From Cordia subcordata (lineage: Eukaryota; Streptophyta; Magnoliopsida; Boraginales; Cordiaceae): DNA of 64,000 nucleotides. Below, in pieces: positions 22,901 through 31,546 of this stretch. Each line of letters begins with the position of its first letter. Position 1 is the stretch's first letter. Below the pieces are notes generated by a model, which was not told where the DNA came from, ran no database searches, and saw only the letters and a program-made list of their open reading frames with translations. Where the stretch lies: contig JAPTOF010000005.1 of assembly GCA_028554755.1 (NCBI GenBank), forward strand, positions 18,760,001 through 18,824,000. The letters are read 5' to 3'. The translations under genes were made by a program, and so were the position numbers.

Positions 22901-25900
22901 CCTGCAATTTATTGTCTATCAGTCAATTAACTAAATCGTTTAATTGTTCTGTCACTTTTACATCTAATTCTGTGGTTATTCAGGATCAAAGAACACGCGA
23001 GCGGATTGGCACAGGTCCTGAATCTGGTGGCCTTTACTACCTTGATACTGATTCTTCTACAACTTTTACAGTCGTTTCCACCCTGATAAGGATTCTAGAA
23101 GCATCTAGAGATGTTTGTTATATTTTCAGTTAGTGTACAGTTATTGTTAGTAGTTAGTACAGTTATTGTTAGTAGTTAGTACAGCTATAGTTAGTTAGTA
23201 GTACAGCTATAGTTTGTTAGTAGTATAGCTGGCATAACTACTTCAGCCATGTGCTCTCATGTACTCTCTATAAATAGAGAGATGTATTGATCGTTCATTA
23301 AGTGAGAAACTCAATGGAATCATTTTATTTCTCTCTCTAAACTTCTTCATGGTATCAGAGCCCAGGGTCATTTCCTGGTTGAATTTTTTTTCGAACACTT
23401 ATTGTTCATCTCTAAACAGAAAATTAGGGTTTCTCCATATTGAGAACTCCTTCAAAATCAATCTTCCCAGCTTGCGATCTTCATCAATTTTGATTGAAGG
23501 CTTAATTCTGCTAGGCGACAACATCTATTGGTTTAGTTTCTGAAATCTCCAACAACAATTTTCATCTCCAGTCTGCTTCTCTACTTCAATGGCTTCTTCT
23601 TCAAGTTTTGATGGATCAGTTGATCTTCCTTTGGGCTTGAAGATTCTAATTCAGAATTTAGGCAATTTAGTTTCTACAAAGTTAGATAATACAAACTTTA
23701 TTGCCTGGAAGTCACAAATTCAGGTTACTTTAAGAGCTGGTAAACTTCTTGATCATGTTACTGGCAAAGTTCAATGTCCTGCCAAGGAAATTACTGATGA
23801 TTCATGTAATTCTGTTCCAAATCCAGCTTATGATTTGTGGCTCACATATGATGATTACCTGAAGTCCTGTTTGTTTAATACAATGACTCCTGCTGTGCAA
23901 AATCAAGTGTTACACTTAGAAATTTCAACTGAGATCTGGACTACATTACATAGTAGGTTTAATTCTCTCACAAGTTCTCATATATATCAGTTAAAAGTTC
24001 AATTGCTCAATCTCTTCAAGGGAAACAATACTATGCAGGCCTATCTGGATTCTGTTAAAACTATTAATGGGGTTAGCGAGTGTTAATGAAGTGGTGACTC
24101 AAGAGGATTTGGTTATGTACATACTCAGGGGACTTCCTCCTGAGTATAACTCTTTTAGAGCTTCAATTAGGGTTAGACCTACTCAAATAAGAGTGGCAGA
24201 ACTATCTTCTTTGTTGATTTCTGAGGAGTTACATATGAAATTAGATTAGAGGTTGGTGCTAGGTGATTCTACTACTCAGAATGTGCATACTGCACTATAT
24301 ACTCAAACTCAGTCTAGGTCTGATCAAACTAGAGGCAAAGGCAATTATAATAACAGGGGAGGCAGAAATGGAAGAGGAAGAGGAAACTCATACAATTCAG
24401 GGAATACTGGGCAGGGTATTCTTGGCTCCTCTCCTCAGAATTCTACTTCTCATTAGCCTGGTTTTCAAAACTCAAATACTGCAAGTTCTGCTGGCAAAAT
24501 TTTCTGTCAAATATGTGGGAAACCAAATCATCTTGCTATCAATTGCTGGCATAGGTTTGACAATGAGAAATATCAGTCTCAAACTGTTAGCAAGCAAGCA
24601 TTGATGATACAAACTGGTCAGTCACAAGGAGATTGTCAGCAGTGGGTTCTAGATTCTGGGGCAAATGCTCATGTCACTAATGATGTGAATCAACTGCAGT
24701 CTTATCAACCATATACTTGGGTAGAAACAGTTGTAGTAGGTAATGGCCAGACTTTACCTATTCATGGCACAGGGAATGGTAACATTTCTTTACCTTCTAC
24801 CTGTTTAGTTCTTCCTAGTACACTCTATATTCCCACTGTTTCTACAAATCTTCTTTCCATTTCTAAATTGACTCAGGATAATAATTGTACTCTCCTTTTT
24901 AATGCTAAGGAGGTGCAAATCCTGGACAATTCAACTCAAGCCCTTCTGTACAAGGCCCCTTGTGAACAAGGCTTGTATAGTTTATCCTCTACCTGTTCCT
25001 TTGTCAAGTCCATCAATTCTTTTCCTGCCAAACTTCTCACAGCCAGGTCAACATCAGAGGCTGCTACTCTGTGGCACAGAAGACTTGGTCATCCCTCAGC
25101 TGCCACAGCACAAACACTTTCCAAGCTTCTCAACATTTATCTTCCTACTTCATCAATACAATGTGAATCATGTAGTTTAGCAAAATCTCATAGGCTATCT
25201 TTTCCATTGTCTAGTTCTATGTCTACTTTATCTTTTCAACTTGTACATATAGATGTATGGGGCCCTGCCCCTGTTGAATCTAATAAAGGGTACAAGTATT
25301 ATCTAGCTTTGGTTGATGATTACTCTAGATTTGTATGGATTTATCCTATGCAATTCAAGTCAGAAGTTTGTTCTATCTTTCAAAGCTTTTACAAAATGAT
25401 TTACACACAATTTCTAGCTACTCTGAAAGTGATAAGAATTGATAATGGAACTGAATTTCTCAATACCAACTTTAAACAGTTCTTACAAGCCAAGGGTATG
25501 ATTCATCAAACCTCCTGCCCCTATACACCAGAACAAAATGGGAGAGTGGAAAGGAAACATAGACATTTGGTTGAGACAGCTCTAACCTTACTTCATCAAA
25601 GTCATCTGCCTGAAACATTCTGGTTAGAAGCTATTTCTATGGCTAACTATTTGATAAATAGGATGCCTACTCCTGTTCTTCAAAATAAGTCTCCATATGA
25701 AGTTCTGTATTCTGTTTCACCTGATTATCAGAATTTGAAACCTTTTGGCTGTCTGTGTTATCCTTGGCTTAGGCCATACACCAAAACTAAACTTGAGCTG
25801 AGATCCACACCATGTGTGTTTTTAGGTTTTTGTCCTCGTACCAAAGGCTATAAGTGTCTGGAAATCAAAACACACAAACTTTTTGTTTCCAGGCATGTCA

Positions 25901-28900
25901 GGTTTAATGAGAATGTTTTTCCTTATTCTAATATTGCATCATCATCATTTTCTCTGTCTCAGTTTTTGTGTTCAGTACCAGATGTTGATCTACCTGAATC
26001 TACACTTTCTTATCCTCCTATTTTTGTTAATCATCCTATAAATCATGGCAGAAATGATTCAGGTTCTTCTTCTGCTCATCATTCTTCTTCGTCTTCTTCT
26101 GTACCAGGGCTCTTATTTCAGGGTCAGTCCCTTGGTTCTAATATGCACATTGATCATCATTCATCTACTAATACTCCACATTTATTACCTTCATTATCTC
26201 CTTCATCTTCAACAAATTCACATTTAAGTTCATCAAATAGTCCACCAGGTTTATCTCCTGATTTATCTGTACAGTCTTCTACAGAGTCTTCTTCATCCTC
26301 TTTTACATCTAATCATTCACAATCTGAACCCTTTCATAGCTTAGCTCCACAGAGCCATCACCCTATGCTTATTAGGTCAAAGACTGGTTGTTTGCCATCT
26401 TCATTGTACCAAATACACAATCTTATCACTACACCAACTGATCATGAACCCATGACTTATAAGGAGGCAGTTAAATATCAATGTTGGGTAAAGGCTATGA
26501 CAGAGGAATTTAAGGCTCTTCAAGATCAACACACTTGGGAATGGGTTCCATTACCTGCAGACAGAGTTCATATAGGATCAAAGTGGGTGTATAAAATTAA
26601 GACCAATGTAGATGGCAGTGTGGCTAGGTATAAGGCTAGGTTAGTGGCCAAAGGGTATCTGCAGGAACAAGGTATTGACTATCAAGAGACCTTTAGTCCT
26701 GTAGTCAAAAGTCCACCAATCAGGACTATCATTTCATTGGCTTTACATAACAACTGGGCACTTAAACAACTAGATGTATCCAATGCATTTCTGCATGGTA
26801 CACTAGAAGAAGAGGTTTATATGGTACAACCACAAGGATTTCAAGATGTTACTAGGCCAGATCATGTTTGCAAATTAAGAAAATCTCTATATGGACTAAA
26901 ACAGGCTCCAAGGGCCTGGCATCATAGACTAACAAATTTTCTCCTAAGTCAGGGTTTCAAAATCAGTGCAGCAGATAATTCTTTGTTCATTCATCATACT
27001 GCAGCTGACTTTACACTAGTTTTAGTGTATGTAGATGATATTATATTAACAGGGAGTTCTTCTATCTTTATTTCAGACCTGTTACATGTCATGAATTCTC
27101 AATTTGCCATGAAAGATCTAGGGTCTTTATCCTATTTTCTGGGAATAGAAGTGCTTCATTCATCTAAAGGTCTCATCTTACATCAGACAAAATATGCTAA
27201 GCAGTTACTAAAGCAAGCAGGCATGACTGATTGTGCTTCTGTAACTACACCTACTTTGTCTAAGGCAACACTCAAGATTACAGATAATCAAGTTTTGTAT
27301 GCAGATCCTACTCAGTTTAGAAGCCTAGTTGGTGCCCTACAATATCTTACTATGACAAGGCCTGATTTGCAGTTTGCTATTAATTCTCTGTGTCAACATA
27401 TGCATGCTCCCACATTGGCAGATTTTACAGCTCTTAAGAGGACAATGAGATATATTAAAGCTACACTTGGACAGGGGTTGTTCTTTCAGCGAGGGCCTTT
27501 GCATTTACATGCCTTCAGTGATTCTGACTGGGCCTCAGACTCTACTGATAGAAAGTCTACATCAGGCTATGCAATCTTTTTGGGACCTAATCTTATCTCC
27601 TGGTGCTCCAAGAAACAAACTACAGTAGCAAGGTCTTCAACCGAAGCTGAATATAGAGCAATGGCTCATTCAGCCTCAGAACTCAAATGGTTATCCTATT
27701 TGCTTCAAGACTTAGCTATATCTGTTTCTGCTCCAATTCTGCACTGTGATAATGTGTCTGCTATGGCACTAGCTACAAACCCTGTTTTTCATGCCAGAAC
27801 TAAGTATATTGAAATAGATTATCATTTTGTCGACGAACAGGTCATCTCAAAATTTTTAAAGCTTTCTTACATCTCTACTAAAGACCAGGTGGCTAATCTT
27901 TTTACCAAAGCTTTGCCACAACAGCAGTTCACTTTTCTTAAGTCCAAACTGCCCTTGGTTTCTTTCCCAAGATCAGTTTGAGGGGGCCTAATAAGGATTC
28001 TAGAAGCATCTAGACATGTTTGTTATATTTTCAGTTAGTGTACATTTATAGTTAGTAGTTAGTACACTATAGTTAGTTAGTAGTACAGCTATAGTTTGTT
28101 AGTAGTATAGCTGGCATAACTACTTCAGCCATGTGCTCTTATGTACTCTCAATAAATAGAGAGATGTGCTGATCATTCATTAAGTGAGAAACTCAATGGA
28201 ATCATTTTATTTCTCTCTCTAAACTTCTTCACACCCCTGAAGTCATTCATAGCTGTCTTGGTCATCCCAATCTTTCAAGTCTTAAGCACATTGAAGTCAA
28301 TTGTCACTTTGTAAGGAGTAAAGTGTTAGTTAAGGAGATTGTTACATCACATGTCAATTCAAATGATCAGTTAGCAGATCTCTTTACTAAATCCTTAAGG
28401 GGTCCCCGTGTAGAGTACATTTGTAACAAGCTGGGCACGCATGATATTTATGCTCCAGCTTGAGGGGGAGTGTTAGTAGTAGAATTATGGTAATAGAGTT
28501 ATGACAATAGAGTTATGGTAATTCTCCATTATGATAAGTAGAGAAATAGGAAACTTTGTATGTTATAAATAGGGCCAAATACACAATATGTATTAAGTCA
28601 TTCTCTTCAATTCTAATGTCTTATTTCTTTCAACAGTAATCATATGCTGCTTGAAGATCGATTAGATTTCTTGGATGCCATGTTTTTTGCTTCAAAACAT
28701 TTATTATGAGTCATGCTTGAAATTTGCAAGAACGAATTGCATGTCCATTCTCTCCATTTGTTCAATTCTATAATTCTTTTGCAACTTCTACTCTTTTGTG
28801 TTTCTGATTTATTAATTTTTTTTATTTGTCTGCTTTCGATTTTTCTTTTTGGTAAGTCATTTTCTTAACCCTTTGATAAGTGATTTTCTTCACTTTAATA

Positions 28901-31546
28901 TTTATTTTGACTAATCAATAGTAATGAGAAGGGGAAAATAGGAAAAATGATTGTTTGATATGATTCATAGGTCAAAGGTGGAAACTTAAAGGTCCTGTGA
29001 TCAAATTCTCCTTCCTCCTAACTCCCAGTTGTCAGCCTTCCAGTTTCCAATGTTTGCCATTACTTTTAGCCTGTTTGGAATGATCTTATTTTAAAATGCT
29101 TATCCTATTGAAATTTGGAGATATCTTATAAGATTTAAGATATCTTATCATACTATAGTTGTAAAAAATAAGATAGGAATGATTGCTTATTTCTTATAAG
29201 ATAAAAAGTATGGTTTTGGTTTGAATTTTCATCGGATGCGTGAAAAGATTTCTTAAATCTTATAAGATATACCTTCATTTCAATAGGATAAGTATCTTAA
29301 AATAAGACTATAACAAACAGAGCATTTATTCATGTGTGCTGCATTAATCTTAATGAACGTGAACACCTGTCAGTAAAACTTGGAGGGAATTCAATCTCTG
29401 ATGAGGCAACTTGCCTCTTTTGGAATTGGTGAATGTATGTGGATGATCATAAATGAATGATACAATTTGCATTCTAATTAAAAGTTCAATATTTGATTGC
29501 AGTTATGTTCGATATTTAGTTATCTATGTCATCTTAGTGTCCTGCGAGATATCTATCAGTACGAGGACAAAGAATAATTATCTCAGCAATATTGCTGCCC
29601 TCCTTTGAAATTATTTTAATTCTATAAACTTGCACATATGTTTTACAATTTCTATTGACTTTGCTTCTTATGTGGATTTTTCAGGGTTTTTTCCTTGTCA
29701 GGTACCACTTGTTGGCTCAGTTTATACACTTCTGGAGCCCAAAGAATACATGAATTTCACACAGTTCTCTTTGGGTTATGTTGAACATGAGGAGAGAATG
29801 TCGCCTGAACCAAGATTTGGAGGACACCAGACCCTTGAAGAGAGAGAAAAATCCTTCTATGCGATAGATCAAACAATTCATTGTGGTTTTGTAAAAGGAA
29901 CAGAAGAGTTTCCTAGCAATGGATTTGATTTGAGCGAGGAAGACAAGAAGTACATGAATGCCTGTCGGGTGGCTGTATCATCATGTATATTTGGGAACTC
30001 TGATTTTTTGAGGCGGCCAACGAGCAAATTGGTAATAAGCTACTTTTGTTATGACATATCATCTTTTCTTGTCTATATTTCTGTAAGCATATGATTTATT
30101 AGCAGCATAGCTGGTCAGGATTGAACCCAGGCTGATTTTGAGTTATTACCCTCTGGAGTAAATGAACATTGTTATTTTGCTGTATATACATTCTTCTCTT
30201 TTCTTTGCTAAGCAACTCTCTGTGCATTGTTAAAAAGAACCATTAGCTAAGACTATTTTCTCTACGCTTATGCTCAGATTCATGAGAACCATTACATTTT
30301 TTGTTGCAGATCAGTGAATATTCCAAGAAAAATGTTTGTTTTGTCATGTTTGTTGATGAGGAAACACTCTCCAAACTCTCGACAGAAGGAAATGTTCCTG
30401 ATGATAGAGGGTATATTGGATTATGGAGAATAGTCCCAGTCAGAAATTTACCATATTTGGACATGCGAAAAACAGGAAAGGTGCCAAAATTTTTATCACA
30501 TCGCCTCTTCCCTTCTTCTAGGTGATCCTCATTCCTTAATTGTGGTTCTTCGAACTCCAGCCCTCATTATTCTTTTTTGGTTTAGAGTGACTAACTTCTT
30601 CATGAAAATCTTTAGGTATTCCATTTGGCTTGACAGCAAGTTGAGACTGAACACAGATCCTTTATTGATCCTTGAGTACTTTTTGTGGAGAGTGGGTTCA
30701 GAATATGCTATTTCAAACCATTATACTCGCCACTGTGTTTGGGACGAGGTACTCCAAAACAAGCGTCTAAATAAGTACAACCACACAGCTATTGACGAAC
30801 AGTTCTACTTTTACCAAGCTGATGGTCTTGTCAAGTTTGATCCTTCAGACCCAAATGTTCCCCTTCCAAGTTGTAAGTTTTGTCATCAATAAGCATCTTT
30901 TCCATCAAAATGCTTTCTTCCATCATAATACTCACTCTATGTAAGTCACGTTTCTTTTCTGGTTTTGTAGTTGTACCTGAAGGTTCATTTATTGTCAGGG
31001 CTCATACACCAATGGCAAATCTATTTTCATGCCTATGGTTTAATGAAGTTGACCGGTTCACATCACGTGACCAACTGAGCTTCGCGTATACTTTCTTGAA
31101 GCTGAAGCGAATGAACCCAAGTAAACCATTCTACTTGAACATGTTTAAGGTAACTTTCTGCCATAGGCAATATCCTTAACTGCTTTGCATGTCATTTTTT
31201 TAACCTTCTCCGCTAGGGGGATGGTTTGTGTGATATTGCTGGCATCGCAAACAAGTATAATCTACTTTTGTCTCAAAATGGCTGCTGTAAGATGTTGGGA
31301 AAATAACACAGTACATGTGCATTTAAGGACTGCAGTTCACATGATTCAGAGTTTCCATATCATGATAACCAGTACTTTTGACTTATAGCAAGTGCTTCAT
31401 GCATCGAGCTGCCTTTTGTATAACTTTCTTGTACAACCTGTTAGCTGAATCTCGTCATTCATCCAATTATTGTGCAGGATTGTGAGCGGAGGTCACTTGT
31501 GAAGCTATTCCATCATAGAATAGAGTCTCCACCTGCTCCTTCATAA
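19973..31546 (+). CDS. DUF616 protein, TOD1/MUCI70 family (seven coding exons)
   Basis: Exons: 19973-20138, 20408-20506, 29685-30031, 30310-30521, 30616-30872, 30971-31149, 31478-31546. They join in phase to 442 residues. A basic N-terminus (SRSSRRGRRFARICKRRLLV) is followed by one membrane span at about residues 30-50, giving a type II Golgi-like topology. The lumenal domain has the DUF616 landmarks PLVGSVYTLLEPKEYMNF, GLWRIVPVRNLPY, KFLSHRLFPSSRYSIWLDSK, AIDEQFYFYQ and SFIVRAHTPMANLFSCLWFN. Two activities are reported in the family: MUCI70 is a probable hexosyltransferase in pectin/xylan mucilage synthesis, while TOD1 has been described as an alkaline ceramidase affecting turgor in pollen and guard cells. 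This copy cannot be assigned to either by eye. Intron 2 (20507-29684) is swollen by nested copia elements and a MITE, but the flanking splice sites are intact. Confidence 0.9.
21088..21266 (+). repeat. 5' LTR of the outer copia element
   Basis: A 179-base repeat paired with 28471-28635. It has a 14-base insertion or duplication near its start relative to the 3' copy and about nine substitutions by hand count. It is followed by a primer-binding-like site TGGTATATAGAGTTAG, a damaged version of the usual TGGTATCAGAGC. Confidence 0.92.
21623..23083 (+). pseudogene. Broken gag-protease region of the outer copia element
   Basis: The frame opens MTSIDPFNDTTSTST at 21623, hits a TGA at 21791, continues in frame through the gag core (LLLQSIEPELHDIF, LMLRGLPPQYESVRSQ), then shifts frame near 22290. 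The new frame has an intact zinc knuckle of the form CX2CX4HX4C (CTYCNKLGHTKDKC) and a protease-like motif WILDFGALDHMSG in which the catalytic D-S-G has become D-F-G. The frame is cut at 23083 by the inner element and resumes at 28237 as PEVIHSCLGHPNLSSL. Confidence 0.88.
23084..23349 (+). repeat. 5' LTR of the inner copia element
   Basis: A 266-base LTR starting TGATAAGGATTC and ending CTTCTTCA. It carries a 22-base word (23139-23160) repeated immediately at 23161-23182, which the 3' LTR has only once. A TATAAATAGAGAG promoter-like motif lies near 23268. About nine substitutions separate it from the 3' LTR by hand count. Confidence 0.95.
23350..23366 (+). other. Primer-binding site of the inner copia element
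   Basis: TGGTATCAGAGCCCAGG directly follows the 5' LTR. It is complementary to the 3' end of plant initiator tRNA-Met, the usual primer for minus-strand synthesis in copia elements. Confidence 0.9.
23589..24603 (+). pseudogene. Broken gag of the inner copia element
   Basis: The frame starts MASSSSFDGSVDLPLGLKI and gives a UBN2-type copia gag with the substrate-binding stretch TNFIAWKSQIQVTLRAGKLL. It shifts frame near 24070, meets TAG stops at about 24247 and 24454, and then runs in frame into pol. A zinc knuckle CX2CX4HX4C (CQICGKPNHLAINC) is preserved at about 24507-24548. Three lesions mean no gag-pol protein can be made without readthrough or shifting. Confidence 0.88.
24604..27981 (+). 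CDS. Copia pol polyprotein (protease, integrase, RT, RNase H)
   Basis: An uninterrupted frame of about 1125 codons, continuous upstream with gag. In order: aspartic protease motif WVLDSGANAH (about residue 15); gag-pre-integrase and the zinc-binding H/C motif around LWHRRLGHP...CESC (158-192); integrase core with HIDVWGP, IRIDNGTEF and QNGRVERKH (D about 218, D about 281, E about 317); a serine-rich linker; reverse transcriptase with KWVYKIKTNVDGSVARYKAR, LDVSNAFLHG and the active-site YVDD near 27028; RNase H with SDSDWASD and SSTEAEYRAM. All catalytic residues that can be judged are present. It ends TGA at the polypurine tract. The codons look fully functional although gag upstream is not. 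Confidence 0.95.
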   Translation: MIQTGQSQGDCQQWVLDSGANAHVTNDVNQLQSYQPYTWVETVVVGNGQTLPIHGTGNGNISLPSTCLVLPSTLYIPTVSTNLLSISKLTQDNNCTLLFNAKEVQILDNSTQALLYKAPCEQGLYSLSSTCSFVKSINSFPAKLLTARSTSEAATLWHRRLGHPSAATAQTLSKLLNIYLPTSSIQCESCSLAKSHRLSFPLSSSMSTLSFQLVHIDVWGPAPVESNKGYKYYLALVDDYSRFVWIYPMQFKSEVCSIFQSFYKMIYTQFLATLKVIRIDNGTEFLNTNFKQFLQAKGMIHQTSCPYTPEQNGRVERKHRHLVETALTLLHQSHLPETFWLEAISMANYLINRMPTPVLQNKSPYEVLYSVSPDYQNLKPFGCLCYPWLRPYTKTKLELRSTPCVFLGFCPRTKGYKCLEIKTHKLFVSRHVRFNENVFPYSNIASSSFSLSQFLCSVPDVDLPESTLSYPPIFVNHPINHGRNDSGSSSAHHSSSSSSVPGLLFQGQSLGSNMHIDHHSSTNTPHLLPSLSPSSSTNSHLSSSNSPPGLSPDLSVQSSTESSSSSFTSNHSQSEPFHSLAPQSHHPMLIRSKTGCLPSSLYQIHNLITTPTDHEPMTYKEAVKYQCWVKAMTEEFKALQDQHTWEWVPLPADRVHIGSKWVYKIKTNVDGSVARYKARLVAKGYLQEQGIDYQETFSPVVKSPPIRTIISLALHNNWALKQLDVSNAFLHGTLEEEVYMVQPQGFQDVTRPDHVCKLRKSLYGLKQAPRAWHHRLTNFLLSQGFKISAADNSLFIHHTAADFTLVLVYVDDIILTGSSSIFISDLLHVMNSQFAMKDLGSLSYFLGIEVLHSSKGLILHQTKYAKQLLKQAGMTDCASVTTPTLSKATLKITDNQVLYADPTQFRSLVGALQYLTMTRPDLQFAINSLCQHMHAPTLADFTALKRTMRYIKATLGQGLFFQRGPLHLHAFSDSDWASDSTDRKSTSGYAIFLGPNLISWCSKKQTTVARSSTEAEYRAMAHSASELKWLSYLLQDLAISVSAPILHCDNVSAMALATNPVFHARTKYIEIDYHFVDEQVISKFLKLSYISTKDQVANLFTKALPQQQFTFLKSKLPLVSFPRSV
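27979..27988 (+). other. Polypurine tract of the inner copia element
   Basis: TGAGGGGGCC immediately before the 3' LTR primes plus-strand synthesis in LTR elements. It overlaps the pol stop codon. Confidence 0.85.
27989..28231 (+). repeat. 3' LTR of the inner copia element
   Basis: A 243-base LTR, matched to 23084-23349. It begins TAATAAGG, so the conserved terminal TG dinucleotide is changed to TA, which would hinder integrase recognition if copied from this end. It ends CTTCTTCA. Confidence 0.95.
28232..28470 (+). pseudogene. 3' remnant of outer copia pol and its polypurine tract
   Basis: After the target duplication CACCC the outer element resumes in frame: a gag-pre-integrase piece (HSCLGHPNLSSLKH) runs directly into the end of RNase H (NCHFVRSKVLVKEI, DQLADLFTKSLRG, YICNKLGTHDIYAPA) and a TGA. 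The join lies within 28284-28298. A polypurine tract GAGGGGGAG precedes the 3' LTR. Confidence 0.88.
28471..28635 (+). repeat. 3' LTR of the outer copia element
   Basis: A 165-base LTR starting TGTTAGTAGTAG and ending TTTCAACA, followed by the target duplication GTAAT. Confidence 0.92.
29069..29323. mobile_element. Palindromic MITE with about 72-bp inverted ends
   Basis: The left arm (GCCTGTTTGGAATGATCTTA, then TGCTTATCCTATTGAAAT and ATATCTTATAAGATTTAAG) is matched by the complement of the right arm (GCTCTGTTTGTTATAGTCTTA, then TACTTATCCTATTGAAAT and ATATCTTATAAGATTTAAG). The two arms flank roughly 110 bases of unique sequence. Transcripts could fold into a long hairpin. It lies in intron 2 of the DUF616 gene, 3' of the copia nest. 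No target duplication was recognised. Confidence 0.75.

Larger units (their letters stand above)
23084..28231 (+). mobile_element. Inner Ty1/copia element, complete with LTRs
   Basis: A 5148-base element inserted into the protease/gag-pre-integrase part of the outer one. It is flanked by the target duplication CACCC (23079-23083 and 28232-28236). It has two LTRs, a tRNA-iMet primer-binding site, a broken gag, one long pol frame and a polypurine tract next to the 3' LTR. Gene order protease, integrase, reverse transcriptase, RNase H marks it as copia rather than gypsy. Confidence 0.95.
21088..28635 (+). mobile_element. Outer Ty1/copia element, internally deleted and interrupted
   Basis: The element is bounded by LTRs that start TGTTAGTAGTAG and end TTTCAACA, and by a 5-base target duplication GTAAT at 21083-21087 and 28636-28640. 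Removing the inner element leaves only about 2.4 kb: gag, a protease start, a few codons before the integrase, then the last part of RNase H. The integrase and reverse transcriptase are missing. It lies in intron 2 of the DUF616 gene in the sense orientation. It cannot move by its own proteins. Confidence 0.93.

Noticed and set aside
30104..30145. A GATTGAACCCAGGCT word in DUF616 intron 3 as a SINE B box
   Set aside because: No A box at the right spacing, no A-tail and no flanking duplication were seen.
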